DNA from: Paracoccus haematequi
GTDB lineage: Bacteria > Pseudomonadota > Alphaproteobacteria > Rhodobacterales > Rhodobacteraceae
NCBI RefSeq assembly: GCF_900631945.1
Contig: NZ_UZWE01000023.1
Coordinates: 1 to 64,000 of the forward strand
DNA length: 64,000 nucleotides
Reading direction: 5' to 3'
The translations under genes and the position numbers were made by a program. Shown here piece after piece: positions 8,190 to 18,640 of this stretch. Each line of letters opens with the position of its first letter. Position 1 is the stretch's first letter. Under the pieces are notes generated by a model. It saw only the letters and a program-made list of their open reading frames with translations. It had not been told where the DNA came from and did no database searches.

Positions 8190-8855
8190 TCACATCGACA
8201 TGCAGGAATCTTCCTGCGCGGTATATTCCTCGGACTTGTCGGCGCGTTCGGCGGGACGGCCGCGCGGCAGCTCGTCGGTGCCCCGTGCCAGCAGATAGAC
8301 ATAGATGTCGTCGATATAGCACCAGACGTTCTTGTTGGTCCCGAACGCAGGCATCACCAGGTTGGCGGCGGTGTTCACGTCCTGCTTGCCCGAGGCGACG
8401 ATCTCCTGGAAGTCGTAGTAATCCATCCGCAGCACCGAGGTCTTCAGCGCGGGGGCATAGGTCGACCCCTCGCCGTCGGGACCGTGGCAGACATGGCATT
8501 CTGCGGAATAGCGGCGGAAACCGTTGAAGGTCGCGAAATCGACGACGCCGTTCTCGATCTTGAAGGTCGGAATGCCTTCCGCGTTGTACCAGCGGCCGTT
8601 TTCCTGGCTGACAGGGGTGATGTCCATGCCGTTGGGAAGGGTGGTGGCGCCTTCGGCCATCTCGACCGGCGCATCGCCCACCTGTCCGGCGGCGGGATCC
8701 GCAGGGGCCGCAGCCGCCGCGCCCGATGTCGCGGCCGCCGCGCCTGCGCCGGCTTCGGCGGGCGGCGGGGTCTGGGTCGTCGTGTCCTGCGCCCAGGCGG
8801 TCGTTGCCATTGTCGCGGCAAGGACCAGCGACGCAAGGCTGGTGATGGCGTTCAT
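8190..8855 (-). CDS. xoxG: XoxG cytochrome cL, electron acceptor of XoxF
   Basis: A protein of 221 residues: signal peptide (1-22, ends AWA), then a long low-complexity linker of about 50 residues rich in Ala, Pro and Thr, then a class I cytochrome c domain with the heme site CHVCH and a likely distal Met in VMPAFG. It takes electrons from XoxF and passes them on to the respiratory chain. The start at 8855 has a GGGAGG site 9 bases upstream; an ATG at 8879 lacks one. It follows xoxF by 115 bp with a strong hairpin between. The Ala/Pro linker is longer than I would expect in most cytochromes cL. Confidence 0.93.
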   Translation of the reverse strand: MNAITSLASLVLAATMATTAWAQDTTTQTPPPAEAGAGAAAATSGAAAAAPADPAAGQVGDAPVEMAEGATTLPNGMDITPVSQENGRWYNAEGIPTFKIENGVVDFATFNGFRRYSAECHVCHGPDGEGSTYAPALKTSVLRMDYYDFQEIVASGKQDVNTAANLVMPAFGTNKNVWCYIDDIYVYLLARGTDELPRGRPAERADKSEEYTAQEDSCMSM

Positions 8856-8903
8856 GCTGTCATTCCTCCCAAAGGTCAATTTACCCGTCCTCCCCAGGTA
8901 AAA

Positions 8904-8931
8904 CTCCCCCCGAGATTATCCTCGGGGGGAG
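8904..8931 (-). terminator. Strong hairpin between xoxF and xoxG
   Basis: A perfect 11-bp stem (CTCCCCCCGAG/CTCGGGGGGAG) with a 6-base loop lies 39 bp after the xoxF stop. Read on the minus strand it is followed by TTTTACC, a weak T-run. It may act as a partial terminator that lowers xoxG and xoxJ relative to xoxF, or protect the 3' end of a processed xoxF message. No promoter for xoxG is evident in the remaining 48 bp. Confidence 0.6.
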
Positions 8932-8970
8932 CGATGGATAGCGCAAGTTTGCGTTAGCGGGCCGAAAGTA

Positions 8971-10833
8971 TTAGCCGCTGGTGCCACCTTCGGCAGGCGC
9001 CGGTTCCGCTGCGGGTTCCGCTGCGGCCGAGGCTTCGCCCGGCAGTTCGAAGACGGTCAGCTGGCCGCCCAGTTCGGTGTAATCCGACAGCGCGGCATAT
9101 CCGCCCACGGCGCCCAGGCCCTCGTTCGGGTTGGTCAGACCGGCCGCCAGACCGATCCCGGCCCAGCCGCCGACACCCGACAGGACGCCGATATACTGTT
9201 TGCCGCCATGGACATAGGTCATCACGTTGCCGATGATCCCGGACGGGGTCTTGAACCTGTAAAGCTCTTCGCCCGTATCGGCATCGACCGCCTTCAGATA
9301 GCCTTCCAGCGTGCCATAGAACACCACGTCGCCAGCGGTCGCCAGGGCGCCCGACCAGACCGAGAACTGTTCAGGCAGCGACCACTTGATCTTGCCCTCG
9401 ATATTGTCCCAGGCGATGAAGTTGCCCATGCCGCCATGGCTGTTCGGGGCCGGATACATCGACAGCGTGGCGCCGACATAGGGCTGGCCCGCGGTATAGG
9501 CGACGCGGAACGGTTCATAGTCCATGCAGACGTGGTTGGTCGGCACATAGAAGGTCTGGGTCTTGGGCGAATAGGACGCGGGCTGCTGGTCCTTGGTCCC
9601 CAGCGCCGCCGGGCAGATGCCGGTGGTGTTCTCGTCCTCGCCGTTCTGGGCGGTCGAGTATTCGGCGACCACCTGCGGGCGGCCATACTGGTCGCTGTTG
9701 GGGTCCATCTCGACATGGGTGGCCCAGTTCACGGCCGGGTCGAACTTCTCGGCGACCAGCAGTTCGCCCGATTCCCGGTCCAGCGTATAGGCAAAGCCGT
9801 TGCGGTCGAAATGGGTCAGCAGCTTGCGCATCTGGCCGTCGACTTCCTGGTCGGTCAGGATGTTCTCGTTGACGCCGTCGAAGTCCCATTCGTCATGGGG
9901 CGTCATCTGATAGAACCACTTGGCCATGCCGGTGTCGGCGTCGCGCGCCATGATGGTCATCGACCAGCGGTTGTCGCCCGGCCGCTGCGACGGGTTCCAG
10001 GTCGAGGGGTTGCCGGTGCCGTAATAGATCAGGTTCAGATCCGGGTCATACGAGAACCAGCCCCACAGCGTGCCGCCGCCGATCTTCCACTGGTCGCCTT
10101 CCCAGCTGTTCAGGCTGCTGTCCTTGCCGATCGGCTTGCCCAGATGGGTGGTCTTTTCGGGATCGACCAGCATGTCTTCGTCGGGGCCGGTCGAATAGGC
10201 CTTCCAGGCCACCGTTCCGTCCGCCAGGTTCAGCGCGGTCATCCGGCCACGGACGCCGTATTCGCCGCCCGAGACGCCGACCATCACCTTGTCCTTGACC
10301 GGCATCACGGTCGCGGTCAGCGTTTCGCCGATGGCCGGATCGCCGATCTTGGTGGACCACTTCACTTCGCCCGACTTGGCGTCCAGCGCCACGACGGTGG
10401 TGTCGGCCTGCGACAGCAGGACCATGCCGTCGGCATAGGCCAAGCCCCGGTTGACGGTATCGCAGCACATGACCGCGATGACCTCGGGATCCTGCTGGGG
10501 TTCATAGCGCCACAGGATCTTGCCGTCATTGGCCAGATCCAGGGCGAAGACGTTGTTGGGGAACGGCGTGTGGACATACATGATGTCTCCGATCACCAGG
10601 GGGCTGCCCTCGTGGCCGCGCAGCACCCCGGTCGAGAAGGTCCAGGCCACCCGCAGGTCGGCCACGTTGTCGCGGTTGATCTGGTCCAGTTCGGAATAAC
10701 GCTGGTTGGCGTAGTCGCCGGTCTGGATCGCCCATTGTTCCGGTTTGGCGGTCTCGGCCAAGACGCTGTCATTGGCATAGGCCGTGCCCGACAGAAGCAG
10801 CACGGCGACCGTGCTGTTCAGCAATCTTTTCAT
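8971..10833 (-). CDS. xoxF: XoxF lanthanide-dependent methanol dehydrogenase
   Basis: A PQQ enzyme of 620 residues that oxidises methanol to formaldehyde (or further) in the periplasm. Signal peptide 1-20 (ends AYA). The vicinal disulfide is at Cys123-Cys124. Metal ligands are seen as Glu191, Asn275 and the catalytic Asp317. Asp319 is the extra acidic residue two positions on (WDFDG) that marks the lanthanide-using XoxF type and is Ala in calcium-type MxaF. The eight-bladed propeller runs to about residue 597. An unusual tail of about 22 residues rich in Ala, Pro and Glu follows and is not a standard part of the family. Start at 10833 with a GGAGGA site; the longer frame to 10941 has no signal peptide at its start. 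Confidence 0.96.
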   Translation of the reverse strand: MKRLLNSTVAVLLLSGTAYANDSVLAETAKPEQWAIQTGDYANQRYSELDQINRDNVADLRVAWTFSTGVLRGHEGSPLVIGDIMYVHTPFPNNVFALDLANDGKILWRYEPQQDPEVIAVMCCDTVNRGLAYADGMVLLSQADTTVVALDAKSGEVKWSTKIGDPAIGETLTATVMPVKDKVMVGVSGGEYGVRGRMTALNLADGTVAWKAYSTGPDEDMLVDPEKTTHLGKPIGKDSSLNSWEGDQWKIGGGTLWGWFSYDPDLNLIYYGTGNPSTWNPSQRPGDNRWSMTIMARDADTGMAKWFYQMTPHDEWDFDGVNENILTDQEVDGQMRKLLTHFDRNGFAYTLDRESGELLVAEKFDPAVNWATHVEMDPNSDQYGRPQVVAEYSTAQNGEDENTTGICPAALGTKDQQPASYSPKTQTFYVPTNHVCMDYEPFRVAYTAGQPYVGATLSMYPAPNSHGGMGNFIAWDNIEGKIKWSLPEQFSVWSGALATAGDVVFYGTLEGYLKAVDADTGEELYRFKTPSGIIGNVMTYVHGGKQYIGVLSGVGGWAGIGLAAGLTNPNEGLGAVGGYAALSDYTELGGQLTVFELPGEASAAAEPAAEPAPAEGGTSG

Positions 10834-10896
10834 GAAAGTTCCTCCGCTGTTGGACGCGGGCGACAGGTTCCCTCCTCCGGTCGCCGTCCTGGAGGT

Positions 10897-10925
10897 AGTC
10901 TTTGGCGGACAATGCCTTGCGTCAA
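10897..10925 (-). promoter_or_regulatory. xoxF: Possible promoter of xoxF
   Basis: On the minus strand a TTGACG hexamer (10925-10920) is followed after 17 bp by AAGACT (10902-10897), about 64 bp before the xoxF start. The -35 matches the housekeeping consensus well, the -10 poorly, so an activator would be needed. xoxF could also be read from fghA, whose stop lies 166 bp upstream. The rest of this spacer shows no further clear structure. Confidence 0.3.
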
Positions 10926-10999
10926 TCTGCCGCCCCGGCAATTGCCCCTAAAGTCTTAGGTTCAAATGCCAGAGCGGGCGGGAAATTTCGGCAAGCCCC

Positions 11000-11833
11000 T
11001 TACAGCAGTCTTTCGGCGTGCCACATCACATGATCGCCCATGAAGGACTGGACGAAGAAATAGCTGTGGTCATAGCCGGGCTGCATCCTGAACTGCCCCG
11101 GCTGGCGGCGGGCCATCATCGCCTGGGCCAGCGATTCGGGCCGCAGCTTGTCCAGGAACTGGTCGGCGCTGCCCTGGTCGATCAGCACCTCGCCCGGAAA
11201 GCCGCGTTCGGTCATCAGGATCGTCGCGTCATGGGCGCGCCAGGCGCTGCGGTCGCTGCCCAGATAAGCGGTCAGCTGCTTCTGGCCCCAGTCGGATTCG
11301 GTCGGGTTGGCGATGGGGGCGAAGGCCGAGACCGACTTGTAGCGTTCGGGATGGGTCATGGCGATGGTCAGGGCGCCGTGCCCGCCCATGGAATGGCCGG
11401 TGATGCCCATCGCCTCGCGGTCGATGGCGAAATTGGCGCCGACCAGTTCCGGCAATTCGTGGACGATGTATTGCCACATGCGGAAATGCGGCTTCCAGGG
11501 ATCCTGGGTGGCATCGACGTAAAAGCCCGCGCCCTGGCCCAGGTCATAGGCCTCGTCGTCGGCCACCCCCTGGCCGCGCGGCGAGGTGTCGGGAAAGACG
11601 ATGGCGATGCCCGCATCCGCGCACCATTGCTGGGCGGCGGCCTTGGTCATGGCGTTTTCATGGGTGCAGGTCAGGCCCGACAGATACCACAGCACCGGCA
11701 CGCGTTCATGCGCCACCAGTTCGGGCATGAAGACCGCGAAGGTCATGTCGGTGCCGGTCGATTGCGACGTGTGGCGGTAAACGCCCTGGGTGCCGCCGAA
11801 GCTGCGGTTTTCCGAAACGGTTTCAAGGCTCAT
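11000..11833 (-). CDS. fghA: S-formylglutathione hydrolase
   Basis: An esterase-D-type enzyme of 277 residues that hydrolyses S-formylglutathione to formate and glutathione, the last step of the cytoplasmic formaldehyde pathway. The nucleophile Ser lies in GHSMGGHGA and the catalytic His in GYDHSYFF; the acid is probably the Asp of the DQGSADQF segment. No signal peptide, and length normal for the family. The start at 11833 is backed by a CGGAGA site; an ATG at 11863 is less well placed. Its partners, the dehydrogenase and Gfa, are encoded at 14372-16178, separated by two unrelated genes. It may be the first gene of the transcript that includes xoxF. Confidence 0.95.
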   Translation of the reverse strand: MSLETVSENRSFGGTQGVYRHTSQSTGTDMTFAVFMPELVAHERVPVLWYLSGLTCTHENAMTKAAAQQWCADAGIAIVFPDTSPRGQGVADDEAYDLGQGAGFYVDATQDPWKPHFRMWQYIVHELPELVGANFAIDREAMGITGHSMGGHGALTIAMTHPERYKSVSAFAPIANPTESDWGQKQLTAYLGSDRSAWRAHDATILMTERGFPGEVLIDQGSADQFLDKLRPESLAQAMMARRQPGQFRMQPGYDHSYFFVQSFMGDHVMWHAERLL

Positions 11834-12002
11834 CTGATTCTCCGTCTTTGCCTGATGGGCCATAGGCGGCCCGAGTCGCGGGCATCAAGGCGAAATTCGG
11901 CATCGGCGGCAATGGCGAATGGCCGATCCTGCCACGAAGGCAGCGGTCTCCATGCCTGCGCGCTTCTTGCGGCCGGGGCCTGGCCGGGCCTATCCTGCGC
12001 GC

Positions 12003-13637
12003 ATGACCACGATCCTTCACCGCCTTTGCCTTCTTGCCATGATCGGAGCGGCGCTTCTTGCCGCGCCAGCCAGCGCGGCGCCGGCCCAGCCGCTGACGAT
12101 AACCGCGCAGACCTCGCCGGACGGCAGCAGGCTGGGCCTGTCCTGGACGGCGCGGGGCGGGGCGATGCCGCAGGTGTTCCGACGGAACCTTGGACAGACC
12201 GGCATCGAAAGCTGGGCGCCCTATCAGCCTGAAATTCTTCTGCCGCAGCGCATTCTGGATGTCGGGCTGCAGCCCGGCCAGGCCTATGAATACCAGATCA
12301 GGCTGGAGACGGGGGACAAGACCCTGATCGGCTATTGGACTGCGGGCACCAAGGTTCCGGTCGCGCCACAGTCGGGCCACGCGGTGCTGGTGGTCGACGA
12401 CACGCTGGCGGCTGTCCTGGCCGACCGGCTGGACCGGCTGATGATGGATTTGCTGGGCGACGGCTGGACGGTCACCCGGATCGACGCCCCGCGCAGCGCC
12501 TCGGATCCCGCCGATAACATGATCCGCGCGATCGCGCTGCGCCAGCGGATCAGCGATGTTCTGACCGCGAATCGCGGCGCGGCCTCGGTGCTGCTGATCG
12601 GGCATCTGCCGGTCGTCAGAAGCGGCTGGATCGCACCGGATGGCCATGACAAGCATCCACAGGCGACCGACCTGTTCTATGTGACGCCGGATGCGTTCTG
12701 GCGTCCCGCCCAGACACCCACGGGCGAGCTTGCGCTGCACCCGACGCTGATCCCCGGCGGCCATATCGCGGCCCCGATCGGGCGGGTGGATTTCGCCGAC
12801 CTGTCACCCGCATTCGGAACCGAGACCGATCTGCTGGCGGCATGGCTGGACCGCAACCACGCCTGGCGGCGGGCCGAGGCGCCGGCGCCCCCGCGCGCCT
12901 ATGCAGCAAGCGACCATCTGACCGTGGAAAAGCTGGGGCTTGTGAACATTCTCGGCCCCAAAGCGGTGATCGAGGCCGGGCATCACAACCATCAAGGCAA
13001 GGGGCCATACCTGTTCGGCATTGATTTCGGCAGCCATCGCGGCCTGGACTATGCCGAAAAGCCGCCTGTCGAGGCCGTCTTCACCATCAATTTCGGCAGC
13101 GGAAAGCAGCAATTCGACCGGGGCGACAATCCGATGCGGGCGCTTGTCGCGGCCTCGGACAGGGCGCTGACGACGGCGTGGGGCGGCAGGCCCTCATGGC
13201 TGCTGCACGGGATGGCGCTAAATGAGACCATCGGGCAGGCGCAGATGCGGACGGCGAACAACGGCGATGTCACCAAAGGCAAGTTGGAGACGCGCGAATA
13301 CGGGCTGACGGGCAATTACGACTGGATCAATCCGGTGTGGGTCAATCTGATCGGCGACCCGACGCTGCGACCCTTTCCGCAGCGCCCGGCGACGGAATTC
13401 ACCGCCACCCGCGACGGTAAAGGCGTCCGGCTGGGCTGGCGCCTGCCCGAGGATGCGGACTCGGCCGTTCTGGCCGCCCGCGGCCGGACAGGTCGTGATA
13501 CATGCGATCCGCCCGCCGGGGGATATGGCCCCGACAGGGTTCGTGCCAAGGGCCTGCCCGTCAAGTTCAGCGATAAAACGGCTGAAGGATCGCCCAGATG
13601 GCGTCGTGATCCGTGGCCGCCACGGGGCGGATGGTGA
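12003..13637 (+). CDS. Secreted gingipain-like (C25-type fold) protein
   Basis: A protein of 544 residues with a signal peptide (about 1-25, ends SAA). A fibronectin-III-like segment (about 30-120) is followed by an alpha/beta domain whose SVLLIGHLPVV, ATDLFYV and IGRVDF segments match the order found in peptidase C25 (gingipain) folds. I do not find the catalytic His-Cys pair at the expected place, so it may be inactive. A second fibronectin-like piece starts near residue 460 but breaks off after ADSAV. The last 56 residues are Arg/Gly/Pro-rich and look out of frame. The neighbours are fghA (divergent) and a clpP paralogue (convergent, 15 bp away). Function not known. Confidence 0.65.
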   Translation: MTTILHRLCLLAMIGAALLAAPASAAPAQPLTITAQTSPDGSRLGLSWTARGGAMPQVFRRNLGQTGIESWAPYQPEILLPQRILDVGLQPGQAYEYQIRLETGDKTLIGYWTAGTKVPVAPQSGHAVLVVDDTLAAVLADRLDRLMMDLLGDGWTVTRIDAPRSASDPADNMIRAIALRQRISDVLTANRGAASVLLIGHLPVVRSGWIAPDGHDKHPQATDLFYVTPDAFWRPAQTPTGELALHPTLIPGGHIAAPIGRVDFADLSPAFGTETDLLAAWLDRNHAWRRAEAPAPPRAYAASDHLTVEKLGLVNILGPKAVIEAGHHNHQGKGPYLFGIDFGSHRGLDYAEKPPVEAVFTINFGSGKQQFDRGDNPMRALVAASDRALTTAWGGRPSWLLHGMALNETIGQAQMRTANNGDVTKGKLETREYGLTGNYDWINPVWVNLIGDPTLRPFPQRPATEFTATRDGKGVRLGWRLPEDADSAVLAARGRTGRDTCDPPAGGYGPDRVRAKGLPVKFSDKTAEGSPRWRRDPWPPRGGW

Positions 13638-13652
13638 CCGCCCCGCAAGCCA

Positions 13653-14294
13653 TTATTTCAGTTCGTCCACGCTGCGGATGACCTTGCCCAGAAGGCCGTA
13701 ATCCAGCGCCTCTTGCGTGTTCAGCCAGAAATCGCGCTGCGTGTCCTTTTCGATCCGCTCGACGCTCTGGCCGGTCGCCTCGGCGAAGATCTGGTTCAGG
13801 CGGTCGCGCATCAGGCGCACCTGTTCCGCCTGGATCATCATGTCCGAGGAGGTGCCGCCGATCCCGCCCGAGGGCTGATGGATCAGAAAGCGCGTGTTGG
13901 GCAGGCAGAAGCGGTTTTCCTTCTTCGCCGCGACGAAGATCAGCGCGCCCGCCGACGCCACCCAGCCCGACCCGATGGTGCGCACAGTGGGGCGGATGAA
14001 CTTGATCACGTCATGGATCATGTCGCCCGATTCCACATGCCCGCCGGGGGACGAGATCAGCATGTTGATCGGGCGGTCCGAGTCCTCGGCCAGGGCCAGC
14101 AGATGCGCCACGGTGCGCTGCGCCAGCTTGTCGTTGATCGTGCCCGCGACGATCACGGTGCGCGACTTGAAATACAGCTTGCCGATCTTGTCGCCTTCGG
14201 GAAGGCCCAGGCCGCCGTCCTTCTCGCCCTCGTGGCGCCGGTCGTCCTCTTCCGGTTCGTCGTCGTCGTCATCGTCCAGCCACTGGTGACGCAT
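13653..14294 (-). CDS. ClpP-like serine protease subunit with acidic N terminus
   Basis: A protein of 213 residues of the S14 (ClpP) family. The triad is Ser114 (in ASAGALIF), His139 (in FLIHQPSGG) and Asp188 (in DTQRDFW), so it should be active. The N terminus carries about 28 residues with a run of Asp and Glu in place of the usual short axial-loop region. It is a divergent paralogue rather than the housekeeping ClpP, and no clpX or clpA gene is nearby. A good AAAGGAG site precedes the start. It lies 77 bp downstream of the formaldehyde dehydrogenase gene on the same strand and could be co-transcribed with it. Confidence 0.88.
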   Translation of the reverse strand: MRHQWLDDDDDDEPEEDDRRHEGEKDGGLGLPEGDKIGKLYFKSRTVIVAGTINDKLAQRTVAHLLALAEDSDRPINMLISSPGGHVESGDMIHDVIKFIRPTVRTIGSGWVASAGALIFVAAKKENRFCLPNTRFLIHQPSGGIGGTSSDMMIQAEQVRLMRDRLNQIFAEATGQSVERIEKDTQRDFWLNTQEALDYGLLGKVIRSVDELK

Positions 14295-14371
14295 CGGCCT
14301 GCTCCTTTATTCCTCATGGCGACGGCGGGACCATGGCCCCGCCGTTCTTTTACCTATGCAGGGATGAACGA

Positions 14372-15502
<1,131 letters not shown>

Positions 15503-15544
15503 CACACTTCTCCTATCCGTTCGGGCGTTCTTTTATAAAGCCAC

Positions 15545-15565
15545 AGGGGCCGCGAGGCGGCCCCT
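15545..15565 (-). terminator. Hairpin between gfa and the formaldehyde dehydrogenase gene
   Basis: A perfect 9-bp GC-rich stem (AGGGGCCGC/GCGGCCCCT) with a 3-base loop follows gfa by 28 bp. On the minus strand it is followed by a CTTTATAAAAG stretch, a poor T-run that could also hold the -10 of the next gene. Partial termination of gfa with separate starts for the dehydrogenase is plausible. Confidence 0.45.
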
Positions 15566-15593
15566 TGGTTGTGCGTGGGGATCGCCTGGGCCG

Positions 15594-16178
15594 TCAAGCC
15601 GCCAGCTTGCCGGACCGCTTGGCGACATGGGTCGCGATGGCGTCCATCAGGGGCGGCGACAGCGCGTCATAGGGTTCCAGCCCCAGTTCGCGCAGCCGCG
15701 CCCGGATGCCGTCCATCCGCGACGGATCGACGCCGGATTCAATCACCGAGGACACGAAGGCCGCGAATTCCGGGGCCGACCAGCCATCCTCGGACGACAG
15801 TTCGGTATGGACGAAATCCAGGCCATAGAACGGATGGTCCTTGTTCTCGATCCGGCCGTACATGTGGACGCCGCAGTCCCGGCAGGCGTAACGCTGGATG
15901 GGCGCGTCCTTGTTGACGACCTGCAGCTTGTCGCCGTTTTCCACCACCTGGATTGCGTCGCGCGACACGACGGCGACCTGGCTGAAGATCGCCCCTTCGG
16001 GCTTCCAGCATTTCGTGCAGCCGCAGACATGATTATGCGCGGTCTGCGCGCCGACCCGGACCTTGACCGGGTTCGTCGCGCATTTGCAGGTCAGGATCCC
16101 GCCCGAAAAACTGGCATTGCCTTGCTTGATGCCGTTGTCGACGGCGGGGTGAATCTTCACCCCTTCAGTACTGGCCAT
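15594..16178 (-). CDS. gfa: Glutathione-dependent formaldehyde-activating enzyme
   Basis: A protein of 194 residues of the GFA/CENP-V family, first described in Paracoccus denitrificans, where it speeds the joining of formaldehyde and glutathione. The zinc ligands are all present: Cys31 and Cys33, the trio Cys52/Cys54/Cys57, and Cys99/Cys102. No signal peptide. The start at 16178 has a GGGAGGGAAGG site directly before it; the frame extends upstream to 16262 without a comparable site. It is the first gene of the formaldehyde unit, 89 bp downstream of grpE. Confidence 0.93.
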   Translation of the reverse strand: MASTEGVKIHPAVDNGIKQGNASFSGGILTCKCATNPVKVRVGAQTAHNHVCGCTKCWKPEGAIFSQVAVVSRDAIQVVENGDKLQVVNKDAPIQRYACRDCGVHMYGRIENKDHPFYGLDFVHTELSSEDGWSAPEFAAFVSSVIESGVDPSRMDGIRARLRELGLEPYDALSPPLMDAIATHVAKRSGKLAA

Positions 16179-16267
16179 GGTCCTTCCCTCCCGATGAACC
16201 GAACGTCTTGTCAACGTCGCGCCATCGGGAGCTTTCGGCAAGTCAGCGGAAGGTTGTAGCAAACCCC

Positions 16268-16795
16268 TCAGCTGGCAGGGGTCGAGGATACGCCGACCTT
16301 GGCCGGGCGCAGCAGCCGGTCATGCAGGCGGAAACCGTTGTCCATGACCTGGATGATCTCGCCCTGAACGGTGCCGGGGACGGCGGCCTCGAACATCGCC
16401 TCGTGTTCCAGCGGGTCGAACTTGTCGCCCGGCTTGGGGGTGATCACGGCGATGCCATGCTTGGCGAAGACGTTCGACAGCTCACGCAGGGTCAGCTCCA
16501 CCCCCTCGATCAGGGCGGCGGCGGCGCGCTGTTCCTCGCCGGCCGCGTCCAGCGCGCGGGTCAGCGCGTCATGGACCGGCAGCAGATCGCGGGCCAGACG
16601 CGAGCCTCCATATTGCTCGGCGTCGCGGCGGTCCTTTTCGGCGCGCTTGCGCGAGTTTTCGGCATCCGCCAGGGCGCGCATGAACTTGTCGCGGTATTCG
16701 TCGCGCTCGGCGGTCAGGGCCGCGATCTCGTCCGCCGGGTTGGCCAGCGGATCCGCCAGGATGTCATCACTGGGCTGTTCGTTCTGCTCGTTCAT
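16268..16795 (-). CDS. grpE: Nucleotide exchange factor GrpE
   Basis: A protein of 175 residues that releases ADP from the chaperone DnaK. It has the long N-terminal helix (about 25-75, rich in Glu, Arg and Ala) and the C-terminal beta domain with [15 protein letters not shown] and [19 protein letters not shown], both typical. The start at 16795 has AAAGGA 8 bases before it; an ATG at 16804 has its site too close. It follows hrcA directly, the usual order in alphaproteobacteria. No CIRCE repeat was found near hrcA. Confidence 0.96.
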   Translation of the reverse strand: MNEQNEQPSDDILADPLANPADEIAALTAERDEYRDKFMRALADAENSRKRAEKDRRDAEQYGGSRLARDLLPVHDALTRALDAAGEEQRAAAALIEGVELTLRELSNVFAKHGIAVITPKPGDKFDPLEHEAMFEAAVPGTVQGEIIQVMDNGFRLHDRLLRPAKVGVSSTPAS

Positions 16796-16800
16796 CACTC

Positions 16801-17856
16801 TCATCCTTTCCGGCCGGACAGGGCCCGCCCGACCAGCTGCGCGGTATAGTCGACGATCGGCACGATGCGGCCGTAATTCAGCCGCGTCGGTCCGATGACG
16901 CCCACCGCGCCTACAATCTTCCGGTCGGCATTCATATAGGGCGAAACCACCAGAGCGGAACCCGAAAGCGAAAAAAGCTTGTTTTCCGATCCGATGAAGA
17001 TCCGCACCCCTTCGCCCTTCTCGGCCAGTTCCAGGAATTCCACGATGTCGCGCTTGCGTTCCAGGTCGTCGAACAGCACCCGGATCCGGTCCAGATCCGC
17101 GACCTCCTGGTCCAGAAGGTTGGCGCGGCCGCGCACGATCAGGCGCGGGTCGGACGATTCGGTGTCCCACAAGGCAAGCCCCGACTGGACCAGTTCGGCG
17201 GCCAGCACGTCCAGTTCCTGACGCCGCGCCGCGATCTCGCGGCCGATCTGGCCGCGCAGTTCGGACAGGGTCTTTCCCTCGGCCATGGCATTGAGGAAAT
17301 TCCCCGCCTCGCGCATGGACGAGGGCGTCTGCCCCGCAGGCGGCGTGAACAGGCGGTTTTCCACATGCCCGTCAGCGAAGACCAGCACCACAAGCGCGCG
17401 GTCGGGGCCAAGGCTGACGAATTCGATATGGCGGATCGGCGCCTCGTGCCGGGGCATCAGCACCAGGGACGCGCCGCGCGTGATCGAGGACAGCACCGTG
17501 CTGACCCGGTCCATCAGCACGCCGGTATCGGGATCGTCGTTGCCCAGGGTCTGGTCGATGGCGGCGCGGTCGGTGGCATTGACGGTATCGACCTCCATCA
17601 TGCCGTCCACGAACAGCCGCAGCCCCTGCTGCGAGGGCATCCGCCCGGCCGAGACATGCGGGCTGTCCAGCAGCCCCATGTATTCCAGATCCTGCATGAC
17701 GTTCCTGACCGTCGCCGCGCTGAGCTTCTCGGTCAGGGCGCGCGTCAGGGTCCGCGACCCCACGGGTTCGCCGGTTTCCAGATAGGTCTCGACCACGCGG
17801 CGGAAGATCTCGCGCGATCGGTCGTTCAGATCCTGCAAAGGCGTCTTCTGGTCCAT
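16801..17856 (-). CDS. hrcA: Heat-shock repressor HrcA
   Basis: A protein of 351 residues: N-terminal winged helix (about 1-90, with [20 protein letters not shown] as recognition segment), then the GAF-like dimer domain typical of HrcA. It represses groESL or dnaK operons through CIRCE operators in many bacteria. The start is the ATG at 17856 with GAGGG before it; a much longer frame to 18354 is an artefact overlapping rph. It is divergent from rph (70-bp gap) and followed by grpE. Confidence 0.95.
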   Translation of the reverse strand: MDQKTPLQDLNDRSREIFRRVVETYLETGEPVGSRTLTRALTEKLSAATVRNVMQDLEYMGLLDSPHVSAGRMPSQQGLRLFVDGMMEVDTVNATDRAAIDQTLGNDDPDTGVLMDRVSTVLSSITRGASLVLMPRHEAPIRHIEFVSLGPDRALVVLVFADGHVENRLFTPPAGQTPSSMREAGNFLNAMAEGKTLSELRGQIGREIAARRQELDVLAAELVQSGLALWDTESSDPRLIVRGRANLLDQEVADLDRIRVLFDDLERKRDIVEFLELAEKGEGVRIFIGSENKLFSLSGSALVVSPYMNADRKIVGAVGVIGPTRLNYGRIVPIVDYTAQLVGRALSGRKG

Positions 17857-17926
17857 GTCCCTCGCGGGGTTGCGTGAAGGGCCGCCGGGGCGGTATGGGG
17901 CAGCGATCTTCGCGAAAGGAATGACC

Positions 17927-18640
17927 ATGCGCCCGTCTGGCCGGAATCTAAGCCAAATGCGTCCGATTTCAATCGAAACCGGCGTGATGGCCCATGCCGA
18001 AGGGTCGTGCCTGATCCGCGTCGGCAACACCCATGTGCTGTGCACCGCCTCGTTGGAGGAAACGCCGCCGCGCTTCCTGAAAGGCACCGGCCTGGGATGG
18101 GTGACGGCGGAATACGGCATGCTGCCGCGCGCCACCAACACCCGCAACCGGCGCGAGGCCGCGGCGGGCAAGCAGACCGGCCGCACCCAGGAAATCCAGC
18201 GCCTGATCGGGCGCAGCCTGCGCGCGGGCGTGGATCGCAGCGCGCTTGGCGAACGCCAGATCACCATCGACTGCGACGTGATCCAGGCCGACGGCGGCAC
18301 CCGCTGCGCGGCGATCACCGGCGGCTGGGTGGCGCTGCGGCTGGCGGTGAACAAGCTGCTGAAGGCGGGTGCGATCTCCAGCGACCCGATCCTGGATCAC
18401 GTCGCCGCCGTGTCCTGCGGCATCTATGCGGGCCAGCCCGTGCTGGATCTGGACTATGCCGAGGACAGCGAGGCGGGCACCGACGGCAATTTCGTCCTGA
18501 CCGGCGCGGGCCGGCTGATCGAGGTGCAGATGTCTGCGGAAGGCGCGACGTTCAGCCGCGACCAGATGGGGCAACTGCTGGATCTGGCCGAGGCGGGCAT
18601 GACCGACCTGGTCGCCGCCCAGAAGGCCGCCCTGGCATGA
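17927..18640 (+). CDS. rph: Ribonuclease PH
   Basis: A protein of 237 residues, the normal size. It trims tRNA 3' ends by phosphorolysis and forms a hexamer. Conserved parts include RPSGR at the start, [22 protein letters not shown] in the active region and the [18 protein letters not shown] block. The ATG at 17927 is taken because AAAGGA sits 6 bases before it, while the ATG at 17921 directly abuts that site. It starts a series of overlapping genes (rdgB, ridA, hemW). Confidence 0.96.
   Translation: MRPSGRNLSQMRPISIETGVMAHAEGSCLIRVGNTHVLCTASLEETPPRFLKGTGLGWVTAEYGMLPRATNTRNRREAAAGKQTGRTQEIQRLIGRSLRAGVDRSALGERQITIDCDVIQADGGTRCAAITGGWVALRLAVNKLLKAGAISSDPILDHVAAVSCGIYAGQPVLDLDYAEDSEAGTDGNFVLTGAGRLIEVQMSAEGATFSRDQMGQLLDLAEAGMTDLVAAQKAALA

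Noticed and set aside
17857..17926. Searched for a CIRCE operator between hrcA and rph
   Set aside because: No TTAGCACTC-N9-GAGTGCTAA-like repeat is present.
16801..18354. HrcA extended upstream to 517 residues
   Set aside because: The extra part overlaps rph on the other strand and has no family similarity; the start at 17856 has a ribosome site.
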